This document shows positions 6,947 through 13,500 of a stretch of 26,455 nucleotides of DNA, piece by piece. Positions within the stretch are counted from its first letter, which is position 1; the number at the start of each line of letters is the position of its first letter. The notes under the pieces are model-generated. The model did not search any database and was not told where the DNA came from. It saw only the letters and a list, made by a program, of their open reading frames with translations. The DNA comes from Phocaeicola_A sp963625535 (GTDB lineage Bacteria; Bacteroidota; Bacteroidia; Bacteroidales; Bacteroidaceae): contig CAVFUK010000008.1 in NCBI GenBank assembly GCA_963625535.1, positions 1-26,455 of the forward strand, given 5' to 3'. Position numbers and translations under genes: made by a program.

Positions 6947-9205
6947 TTACTTCAGGAAGTCCTCGAAGTAGCGGGTGATGTGCTCGTGCAGATGCACACG
7001 GTCCTTGCCCATCATGTTGTGTCCGTGGCCGGGGTAGACGAAGAGGTCGGGGTGGGTGCCGTTGTCGATGCACGCCTTGATGAACGACAGTGTGTGTTGC
7101 GGCACGCACGTGGGGTCGTTGCCTCCGTAGATAATCTCCAGCCGACCTTTCAGGTTGCCGGCCTTCTCGTTGAGGTTCGCCTCTTTATATCCTTCGGGGT
7201 TGTCCTGCGGTGTGTCCATGTAGCGCTCGCCGTACATCACCTCGTAGTATTTCCAGTCGATGACCGGACCTCCGGCCACGCCCACCTTGAACACATCGGG
7301 GTAGGTGAGCATCAGGTTCGTGGTCATGAATCCGCCGAAGCTCCAGCCGTGCACGCCCAGTCGGTTAGCGTCCACGTAGGGGAGGGACTTCAGTAGCTCC
7401 ACGCCCTTCAGCTGGTCCTTCATCTCCTCGGTACCGAGGTGACGGAAGGTGCAGTTCTCGAATGCCAGTCCACGGTTCATGCTGCCGCGGTTGTCCAGGG
7501 TCAGCATCACGTAGCCTTGCTGCGCCATGTAGACGTCCCAGCCGCGGGCGGCGTAGCGATAGGTTGCGCTCAGCATCTGCGCGTGCGGTCCGCCGTAGAC
7601 GTAGATGATGGCGGGATATTTCTTGTTCGGATCGAAGTTGGTCGGTTTCAGCAGGCGGTAGTAGAGGTCGGTCACTCCGTCGGCTGCCTTGATGGTGCCG
7701 GTCTCAATCTGTGGCAGTTCGTAGTCCTTCCAGGGGTCGTCGGCCGTGAAGAGGCGTATGGCTTTGTTGCTGGCCACGTTCACCAGGTCGATGTTGCGCG
7801 GAACGGTCGGTGTGGTGTAGCGGTCGATGAGGTACTGTCCCGAGTTGGATAGCTGCACGGTGTGCACACCATCGCTGTTGCCGATGGCACGGCGCTTGCC
7901 GTTGACGGTGCTCACTGCGTAGACGTTGGTCTGCAGGGGCGAAATCTCCGTGCTGGCGATGAGGACTTCTTTCTTCTTCGCATTGAAACCGATAATCTCC
8001 TGCACTACCCAGTCGCCGGAGGTCAACTGGCGGGTTGCCACGTGCTCGCGGTAGGTGCTGCCGAAGTCGTTGTGTTGCTCTGCCGTGGTGGTCGCTTTGG
8101 CGAGGTCCATCAGGTAGAGGTGGTTGTATCCGTCGCGCTGACTCTGGAAGAGAAACTTCGTGCTGTCCCACGGCAGAAATGTGAGGGGGTGCAGCGGCTC
8201 CACGTATTTGGGGTGGCTCTCCTCGTAAACCACCGCTTCACGCTCGCCGGTAGCTGCGTCGTAGCGCACCAGCTGCATCTCGTTCTGGTCGCGCACGGAC
8301 TCTATCATGTATACCTTCGTCTGTTCGGGGTTCCAGCTGATGTTGGAGAAGTAGCGGTCGGTGGGGTCGCCTGCCTGCAGGTAGACGGTGCGTCCGCTCT
8401 CCACGTCGTACACACCGACGGTCACCTTGTGGCTCGTCATGCCCGCCATGGGGTATTTGTCAGGCACCAGGGTGGCGATGCGTGGGCTGATGTCCACCTG
8501 CGGATAGTCCGTCACCATGCTCTGGTCCATGCGATAGAAGGCGAGCAGGGTGCCTTTCGGTCCCCAGAAGATGCCGCCGTCGATGCCGAACTCGTTGCGG
8601 TGCACCGACTGTCCGTAGACGATGCCGCTCTCCGGTGCCTCGTCGGCTCCGGCCACGCAGACGGGTGCCGTCAGGGTGGCGTTGGGCTCCTGCATAGCGC
8701 TCACGTACAGTTTGTTGTCCACTGTGAAGGCCAATCGTTTGCCCGCTTTACAGAAGACGATGTTGTCGGCCTTCGGCAGCAGGGGCATCACGCCCGTCAC
8801 CTTCTTCGCCTCGAAGTCTATACATATATAATATAAGGTAGAGGGCACGAGCAGGATGGGCTCGTCAGCATAGGGGAACGAGCAGTTGTAGAAGTGGTGT
8901 AGGGTGGGAGCCTTCTCGCCGCTTGGTAGGGTGGTGGCGCTCAGCACTGCGTTTATCTCCTCTAGGGTGAACAGGGTGCGTTCCTTCCCCGTCTTCGGGT
9001 CAACGGCCTTCACCTCCTCCACGTCGGGTCGGATGCACACGTCGCCCCACCACTGCACGCCCGGCAGGTTCTTGATGGAACAGTTGTAGTAGTTGCTGCC
9101 TCCCGGGATGAGGTCGTCCAGGGTGAAATGTTTCTTCTCTTGTGCCGTGGTTACCATAGCTGCCAGCGTAAACAAGATGAACAGTGCGTTAGTCTTCCAC
9201 TTCAT
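6947..9205 (-). CDS. ptpA: S9B family prolyl (tri/di)peptidyl peptidase, PtpA-like
   Basis: The secreted serine exopeptidase has a signal peptide (MKWKTNALFILFTLAAMVTTAQ), an N-terminal eight-bladed propeller region (to about residue 480) and an alpha/beta-hydrolase domain. The nucleophile elbow is GWSFGG (Ser622 from the ATG at 9205). The acid is Asp697 in GGNDP and the base is His729 in YPGHGHNMMG. Ser-Asp and Ser-His spacings of 75 and 107 equal those of Porphyromonas gingivalis prolyl tripeptidyl peptidase A. The YEESHPKYVEPLHPLTFLP segment carries the glutamate pair that binds the substrate N-terminus. PtpA-type enzymes cut X-X-Pro from oligopeptides in the periplasm or at the surface; dipeptidyl peptidase IV activity cannot be excluded. 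I chose 9205 over the in-frame ATG at 9220 because it gives the classical signal peptide. It overlaps the preceding methyltransferase gene by 17 bp. Confidence 0.9.
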   Translation of the reverse strand: MKWKTNALFILFTLAAMVTTAQEKKHFTLDDLIPGGSNYYNCSIKNLPGVQWWGDVCIRPDVEEVKAVDPKTGKERTLFTLEEINAVLSATTLPSGEKAPTLHHFYNCSFPYADEPILLVPSTLYYICIDFEAKKVTGVMPLLPKADNIVFCKAGKRLAFTVDNKLYVSAMQEPNATLTAPVCVAGADEAPESGIVYGQSVHRNEFGIDGGIFWGPKGTLLAFYRMDQSMVTDYPQVDISPRIATLVPDKYPMAGMTSHKVTVGVYDVESGRTVYLQAGDPTDRYFSNISWNPEQTKVYMIESVRDQNEMQLVRYDAATGEREAVVYEESHPKYVEPLHPLTFLPWDSTKFLFQSQRDGYNHLYLMDLAKATTTAEQHNDFGSTYREHVATRQLTSGDWVVQEIIGFNAKKKEVLIASTEISPLQTNVYAVSTVNGKRRAIGNSDGVHTVQLSNSGQYLIDRYTTPTVPRNIDLVNVASNKAIRLFTADDPWKDYELPQIETGTIKAADGVTDLYYRLLKPTNFDPNKKYPAIIYVYGGPHAQMLSATYRYAARGWDVYMAQQGYVMLTLDNRGSMNRGLAFENCTFRHLGTEEMKDQLKGVELLKSLPYVDANRLGVHGWSFGGFMTTNLMLTYPDVFKVGVAGGPVIDWKYYEVMYGERYMDTPQDNPEGYKEANLNEKAGNLKGRLEIIYGGNDPTCVPQHTLSFIKACIDNGTHPDLFVYPGHGHNMMGKDRVHLHEHITRYFEDFLK

Positions 9206-10934
9206 GATTGTCGTCTCCATTATTTATGGGTCGCTTGGGTAGGGATTCGTCTCCCTCCTTGCGGCTGAATGTTCGTTTATGGTCTCTGTCGCCCTCCTTG
9301 CCGAAGCGGCTGCCTCGTCTCTCGCCGAAGGATGAGCGCTTGCCGCCCTCTTCCTTGTCCTTGTCGAAGCGGCTACGTCTTTCGCCGAATGACGAGCGCT
9401 TCTCGCCATGGCCCTCTTTGTCGAAGCGGGGCTTGCGGCGGTCGCCGAAGGATGAATGTTTGTCGCCATCCTCCTTACCGAATCGGCTGCTACGTCTTTC
9501 ACCGTAAGAGGAACGCTTGTCGCCATCCTCTCTGTCTTTGTCGAAGCGAGGCTTGCGGTGGTCGCCGTAGGATGAGCGCTCCTTGTCGCCATCCTTACCA
9601 AAGCCCTCCTTACCGAAGCGGCTGCGTCTCTCGCCGAAGGATGTGCGCTTCTCGCCGTCGCCCTCTTTGTCGAAGCGGGGCTTGCGACGGTCACCGTAGG
9701 ATGAGCGTTCGCCATCGTCCTTGTGACGGTTCACACGGCTCTTGTAGGGCAACTCCTCGCGCTTGGTCTTGAACTCCTCGGTGCTGTTCTGGCGAAACTC
9801 CTTATACTTGCCATCGAATATCTGGTACTTGCGGAACTCGCACTCCAGCGCGCCGTTGAACAGAGGTATCTTCTCCGATGGCTTCAGTCCTATCTGCTCG
9901 AAGCACTCCTCGCGGTAACTCAGTATCCACGCGTCGTTGCCCGTGAAGGCGTGCTTCAGCCGCTCGCCTATCATCTGGTAGAGACCGAGCAGGTCGTCGG
10001 TGGAGATGCGCTCGCCGTAGGGCGGGTTGGTGATGATGATGGACTTCTCCGTGGGGGCCTCGAACTGCTGGAAGGCCTGCACCTTCAGCGTGATGTCCTT
10101 CGACAGGCCTGCCGCCTTCACGTTGTGGGTGGCTATGGTGTTGGCCTTCGGGTTGTTGTCGTAGCCATATATCTTGTGCGTGAATTCCCGCTCCTGCGAG
10201 TCGTCGTTGTAGATGGAGTCGAACAGCTGCTGGTCGAAGTCGGGCCACTTCTCGAAGGCGAACTCCTTGCGGAAGATGCCCGGAGCGATGTTGCGGGCTA
10301 TCAGTGCCGCCTCGATGGGTATGGTGCCCGAGCCGCACATGGGGTCTATCAGGTCGCACTCGCCGCGCCAGCCCGTCAGCAATATCATGCCGGCGGCCAA
10401 CACCTCGTTGAGGGGAGCTTCCACGGCCTCTTGGCGGTAGCCTCTGCGGTGGAGCGACTCGCCCGAGCTGTCGAGCGACAAGGTACATCTGTTCTGAGCG
10501 ATATGGATGTTGAGGTTCAGGTCGGGGTTGTTGAGGCGCACCGACGGGCGCTCGCCATACTTCTCGTTGAAGTAGTCGGCTATGGCGTCCTTCACGCGGT
10601 AAGCCACGAACTTCGAGTGGCGGAACTCCTCTGAGTAAACCACCGAGTCAATGGCGAAGGTCTTCTTCGTGTCCAGATACTGTTCCCAGTCGATGGCCTT
10701 CACGGCCTCGTACACCTCGTCGGCGGTGTTGGCCGTGAAGTGTTTGATGGGTTTCAGAATGCGGATGGCCGTGCGCAGACAGAAGTTGGCCTTGTACATC
10801 AACTCCTTGTCGCCCGTGAATGAGACCATGCGGATGCCTATCTCGATGTTGTTGGCTCCCAAGGCGGTCAGTTCCTCTGCCAACACTCCCTCCAATCCCT
10901 GAAAGGTCTTGGCTATTAACTCAAATTCTTCCAT
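9189..10934 (-). CDS. rlmL: RlmL-like THUMP-domain 23S rRNA (guanine-N2) methyltransferase with long basic repeat tail
   Basis: The 581-residue cytosolic SAM-dependent RNA methyltransferase starts with a ferredoxin-like/THUMP region (about residues 1-155), followed by a Rossmann methyltransferase domain. The SAM motif is DPMCGSGT (197-204) and the catalytic motif is NPPYGER (303-309), the N-P-P-Y type used for exocyclic amine methylation. This matches the N-terminal half of E. coli RlmL, which forms m2G2445; the RlmK half is absent, as is normal in Bacteroidota. The odd part is residues 409-581: seven to eight imperfect repeats of about 20 residues of the form K/R-S-S-F/Y-G-D/E-R-R-x-x-R-F-x-K-E-x-G. 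They make a highly charged, probably disordered RNA-binding tail. The gene lies 50 bp after cysE. Confidence 0.88.
   Translation of the reverse strand: MEEFELIAKTFQGLEGVLAEELTALGANNIEIGIRMVSFTGDKELMYKANFCLRTAIRILKPIKHFTANTADEVYEAVKAIDWEQYLDTKKTFAIDSVVYSEEFRHSKFVAYRVKDAIADYFNEKYGERPSVRLNNPDLNLNIHIAQNRCTLSLDSSGESLHRRGYRQEAVEAPLNEVLAAGMILLTGWRGECDLIDPMCGSGTIPIEAALIARNIAPGIFRKEFAFEKWPDFDQQLFDSIYNDDSQEREFTHKIYGYDNNPKANTIATHNVKAAGLSKDITLKVQAFQQFEAPTEKSIIITNPPYGERISTDDLLGLYQMIGERLKHAFTGNDAWILSYREECFEQIGLKPSEKIPLFNGALECEFRKYQIFDGKYKEFRQNSTEEFKTKREELPYKSRVNRHKDDGERSSYGDRRKPRFDKEGDGEKRTSFGERRSRFGKEGFGKDGDKERSSYGDHRKPRFDKDREDGDKRSSYGERRSSRFGKEDGDKHSSFGDRRKPRFDKEGHGEKRSSFGERRSRFDKDKEEGGKRSSFGERRGSRFGKEGDRDHKRTFSRKEGDESLPKRPINNGDDNHEVED
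9278..9710 (-). repeat. Coding tandem repeat in the RlmL-like C-terminal tail (about 60-bp units)
   Basis: Seven clear units and one decayed unit, 19-23 codons each, encode SSxG-(D/E)RR-xxRF-(D/G)KE motifs. Two subtypes tend to alternate, GDRRKPRFDKE and GERRxSRFGKE, suggesting growth by duplication of a two-unit block. All length changes are in frame. Confidence 0.85.
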
Positions 10935-10984
10935 ATAGTTTTACAGATTCGTTACTTCAATATATAAAATAATGTCGGTTGCTC

Positions 10985-11881
10985 TCATTTGCGTTGCACG
11001 ATGCGCGCGCCGGCGGGCACATCCTCCGTCACCCAGATGTTGCCGCCGATGGTGGCGCCCCGTCCGATGGTGATGCGTCCCAGAATGGTGGCGTTGGAGT
11101 AGACGATGACGTCGTCCTCCAGTATCGGGTGTCGAGCGATGCCTTTGATGGGGTTGCCGTTCTCGTCGAGCGGGAAGCTCTTCGCGCCCAGCGTCACGCC
11201 CTGGTAGAGCTTCACGTTGTTGCCGATGATGGCGGTGGCGCCTATCACCACGCCCGTGCCATGGTCGATGGTGAAGTGGTGACCGATGACGGCTCCCGGG
11301 TGGATGTCGATGCCGGTCTCGGAGTGGGCCATCTCGGTGATGATGCGCGGTATGAGGGGCACCTCCAGCAACAGCAGCTCGTGGGCTATGCGATAGTTTG
11401 TCAGCGCCTTGATGACTGGGTAGCAGCTGATGACCTCACCGAAGTCCGTTGCGGCAGGGTCGCCGTTGTAGGCGGCCTCCACGTCGGTGGCCAGCGTGCT
11501 GCGCAGCTCCGGCAGTCGGCTGATGAGGCGTGCCGCCAGGCGTACGGCCTCCTCGCGTATGGCCAGTTGTCGGGCTTCGTCTTCCTCCTCCTCGCTGCGG
11601 CCGAAACAGAGGCCTGCCTGTATCTGCTCGACGAGCAGGTTGAACAGTTGCTCCGTGGCCACACCGATGTGGTACTTCAGTGTGCGGCTGTTGACCGTTG
11701 AGTTGCCATAATATCCGGGGAACAGAATGGAGCGGGCCAGCTCGATAGCCTCCTGCAACGCTTTGGCCGAGGGGAGCGGGTCACCATCCTTGTGTTGGTG
11801 AAACAATCCTTGATACGATGAAGTTTCCGAAAGCGCATCCACCGTTTGGTTCAGTATGTGCGTGAAGTTTATAGGACTCAT
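10985..11881 (-). CDS. cysE: Serine O-acetyltransferase
   Basis: The 298-residue cytosolic enzyme acetylates L-serine with acetyl-CoA to give O-acetylserine, the precursor of cysteine. An alpha-helical N-terminal domain (to about residue 175) precedes a left-handed beta-helix of hexapeptide repeats. The active site is recognisable as Asp192 in GIDIHPGA and His207 in TIDHGTG, spaced 15 apart as Asp143/His158 are in E. coli CysE. Downstream are YQGVTLGAKS and GNIWVTEDVPAG. An acidic EEEEDEA stretch at 97-103 lies in the helical domain. It is the first gene of the leftward run and has its own promoter (11911-11941). The C-terminus is short after the last repeat; whether it can dock into cysteine synthase cannot be judged. 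Confidence 0.93.
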   Translation of the reverse strand: MSPINFTHILNQTVDALSETSSYQGLFHQHKDGDPLPSAKALQEAIELARSILFPGYYGNSTVNSRTLKYHIGVATEQLFNLLVEQIQAGLCFGRSEEEEDEARQLAIREEAVRLAARLISRLPELRSTLATDVEAAYNGDPAATDFGEVISCYPVIKALTNYRIAHELLLLEVPLIPRIITEMAHSETGIDIHPGAVIGHHFTIDHGTGVVIGATAIIGNNVKLYQGVTLGAKSFPLDENGNPIKGIARHPILEDDVIVYSNATILGRITIGRGATIGGNIWVTEDVPAGARIVQRK

Positions 11882-11910
11882 GCTTGTGTACGCCGACTAT
11901 AATTTTTCTG

Positions 11911-11941
11911 CAAAGGAACGGAAAAATTACCGCTTAATCAA
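11911..11941 (-). promoter_or_regulatory. Promoter of the cysE run
   Basis: On the minus strand, TTCCTTTG (11911-11918) approximates the TAnnTTTG -7 box, and a TTG (11939-11941) lies 23 bp upstream. The start site would be about 25-30 bp before the cysE ATG. Confidence 0.5.
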
Positions 11942-11972
11942 GAAAATACGAGGTTATTACCGCCAAGTGTAT

Positions 11973-11980
11973 TATTTTTG
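11973..11980 (+). promoter_or_regulatory. -7 box for the mltD-like gene
   Basis: TATTTTTG is an exact TAnnTTTG match. No good -33 TTTG is visible about 22 bp upstream, where GGTTATT lies. Transcription from here would give a leader of roughly 130 nt containing the structured element at 12011-12096. Confidence 0.5.
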
Positions 11981-12010
11981 CCCTCCGTTGATACTAATAC
12001 AAACCCGAGT

Positions 12011-12096
12011 CGGCCGTCCGGTACGCTGATTTTATCCCCTGCGTGGGATGACTACCGGCTGACGTAGAACCAGATGCGGAGCGCTCCGCACGGCCG
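12011..12096 (+). ncRNA. Structured 5' leader, predicted three-way junction
   Basis: Three helices nest cleanly. P1 is CGGCCGT (12011-12017) with ACGGCCG (12090-12096). P2 is CCGGTA (12018-12023) with TACCGG (12053-12058), continued by ATCCC (12034-12038) with GGGAT (12045-12049) around a CTGCGT loop. P3 is GCGGA (12076-12080) with TCCGC (12085-12089) around a GCGC loop, part of the palindrome TGCGGAGCGCTCCGCA (12075-12090). P1 and P2 abut with no linker, and so do P3 and P1. A 17-nt single-stranded joiner lies between P2 and P3. The element ends 21 nt before the start codon of the transglycosylase gene. It matches no riboswitch class I recognise. Confidence 0.5.
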
Positions 12097-12117
12097 CCTG
12101 TAAAAGATAATATACGT

Positions 12118-13095
12118 ATGAAGACTAAGTTGATACACTCCGCGCTCCCGCTGTTGGGAGGCGTCGCGCTGGGACTCGCCATCCCCCTCTTCCAATCGGC
12201 CACCGACCCCGAGCCGGGCAGCTCGCCCAAGTCCGAGTTACCCTTCTGCACCATCTCGCCTACCGTGCCCACGGAGGTCACCTTCGCCGGCGAGCTGGTG
12301 GACCTCACCCGGGCCGACATGCGCGAGCGGATGGACCGCGAGCTCTGCTCCTTCACCTACACGCATTCCACCACGATGCTCATCATCAAGCGGGCCAACC
12401 GCTACTTCCCCATAGTGGAACCCATCCTGCAGGCTGAGGGCGTGCCCGACGACTTCAAATACCTGATGGCGATAGAGAGCAATCTCGACCAGCGGGCCTC
12501 TTCGCCGGTGAAAGCCTGCGGCATGTGGCAGTTCATGGAGTCCACGGCAAAGAACTACGGGCTGGAGGTGAACGCCAATGTGGACGAGCGCTATAATCTG
12601 CAGAAAGCCACCCGCGCCGCCTGCCGTTACCTGAAGAGTGCCTACGCCAAGTATCACGACTGGCTGACGGTGGCCGCCAGCTACAACGCCGGACAGGCCC
12701 GCATCTCCCAGGGGCTGAGCCGCCAGCGGGTGGAGAAGGCCACCGACCTCTGGCTCGCGTCGGAGACCTCCCGTTACATGTTCCGCATCATGGCCCTCAA
12801 GGAGGTCTTCTCCGACCCCGTGCGCTACGGCTTTGCCCTGCGGCGCGAACAACTTTATCCGCAGATTCCCTGCAAGCAGGAAACCGTCACCTCCACCATT
12901 GCCGACCTGGCCGTCTTCGCCCGCCAGCATGGTCTGACCGTGGCCCAGCTGAAGGAGGCGAACCCTTGGCTGCGTGAGTATTCGCTCCACAACAAGAGCG
13001 GGAAGAAGTACGTGATAGACATCCCCGACGCTGCCGCCTTGCGCTACGACCCCAAGCAGACGAAGGCTCACAACAGTCGCTGGGTCATCGACTGA
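12118..13095 (+). CDS. mltD: MltD-like membrane-bound lytic transglycosylase
   Basis: The 325-residue exported enzyme cleaves peptidoglycan glycan strands to 1,6-anhydro-MurNAc ends. A hydrophobic N-terminal segment (residues 5-26) acts as signal or anchor; there is no lipobox. The SLT domain spans about residues 85-240, with catalytic Glu120 in YLMAIESNLD, the SSPVKACGMWQFM motif (128-140) and AASYNAGQ. Residues about 258-310 (TIADLAVFARQHGLTVAQLKEANPWL) resemble a single LysM peptidoglycan-binding motif, fewer than the two or more in E. coli MltD. The gene is monocistronic, divergent from cysE, and preceded by a structured leader. Its last codons (ATC GAC TGA) are also the beginning of a 43-44 bp tandem repeat that runs into the 3' flank. 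Confidence 0.88.
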   Translation: MKTKLIHSALPLLGGVALGLAIPLFQSATDPEPGSSPKSELPFCTISPTVPTEVTFAGELVDLTRADMRERMDRELCSFTYTHSTTMLIIKRANRYFPIVEPILQAEGVPDDFKYLMAIESNLDQRASSPVKACGMWQFMESTAKNYGLEVNANVDERYNLQKATRAACRYLKSAYAKYHDWLTVAASYNAGQARISQGLSRQRVEKATDLWLASETSRYMFRIMALKEVFSDPVRYGFALRREQLYPQIPCKQETVTSTIADLAVFARQHGLTVAQLKEANPWLREYSLHNKSGKKYVIDIPDAAALRYDPKQTKAHNSRWVID

Positions 13096-13230
13096 CAGAC
13101 ACACGGGGCTCTTCGTGGAAATGCAGGACCGTCGACTGACAAGCGTACGAGTCTCTTCGGGACACCGATAGGCCTCGACTGACAGGCGTATGAGGACTCT
13201 TGGGAAAGCCGATGGCCTCGTAGCGTGACG
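13088..13230. repeat. 43-44 bp tandem repeat starting at the mltD stop codon
   Basis: TCGACTGACA begins units at 13088, 13132 and 13175, and a decayed fourth begins at 13218 (TCGTAGCGTGACGA). The spacings are 44, 43 and 43 bp. Within units, CTCTT(C)G-GGA and CCGAT-GGCCTC blocks are also shared. The first unit contains the real stop codon of the transglycosylase gene, and the copies carry the same GACTGA. The period is close to twice the 22 bp seen in the neighbouring arrays. Confidence 0.85.
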
Positions 13231-13298
13231 AAGAGTCTCCCCTTCGGTCGGTTCTCCGGTTCGCATGGGAAGATAGTCTAGACGGGGCGGATTTGTCC

Positions 13299-13351
13299 CT
13301 TAGTTAGGAAAATCTATCTCCCTAACTGGAAAAATATATTTTCCTAACTGG
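13299..13351. repeat. Array C: three 22-bp-spaced CCTAACTGG units, first one inverted
   Basis: CCTAACTGG occurs at 13321-13329 and 13343-13351, 22 bp apart. The equivalent position one period earlier (13299-13307) holds CTTAGTTAG. The first unit is better read as an inverted copy: AGTTAGGAAAAT (13303-13314) is the exact reverse complement of ATTTTCCTAACT (13338-13349). Units 1 and 3 can therefore form a 12-bp stem around unit 2. Confidence 0.75.
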
Positions 13352-13398
13352 GCATTTATCTTTACATCTGTGCCGGGTGGCAATGCTCTGCGGATAAA

Positions 13399-13457
13399 GA
13401 CCTATATACTCGTTTACGGGCGACCTGTATGCTCATCAATAGGCGACTTGTATACTG
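13399..13457. repeat. Array D: three 23-bp-spaced GACYTRTATRCT units
   Basis: GACCTATATACTC (13399-13411), GACCTGTATGCTC (13422-13434) and GACTTGTATACTG (13445-13457) recur at exactly 23 bp. Ten-base variable stretches separate them. The last unit contains the palindrome GTATAC. The array lies 44 bp past the pfkA stop codon, read on the pfkA strand. Confidence 0.75.
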
Positions 13458-13500
13458 CAAAACCACTCACGTTTGGCCTTGTGTGGCTTGGCTTTACCAT

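Larger units (their letters stand above)
13096..13500. other. Convergent intergenic region between mltD and pfkA filled with repeats
   Basis: No coding frame is supported. The 405 bp hold the 43-44 bp repeat (to about 13230), array C (13299-13351) and array D (13399-13457), leaving under 150 bp unexplained. Both flanking genes end here. No T-tailed terminator is evident for either, although array C can form a 12-bp hairpin. Confidence 0.7.

Noticed and set aside
7862..8836. Plus-strand open frame of 324 codons
   Set aside because: It lies wholly inside the ptpA-like gene on the opposite strand and has the same His/Val-rich shadow composition.
12011..12096. TPP riboswitch or hammerhead ribozyme as identity of the mltD leader
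   Set aside because: The TPP CUGAGA and ACC-UGAUCUGG blocks are missing. A CTGACGT sequence resembles but does not match the hammerhead CUGANGA core, and the GAAA partner is not placed correctly.
12238..13266. Minus-strand frame of 342 codons opposite mltD
   Set aside because: The plus-strand frame has clear lytic transglycosylase motifs and a leader. The minus frame has none.
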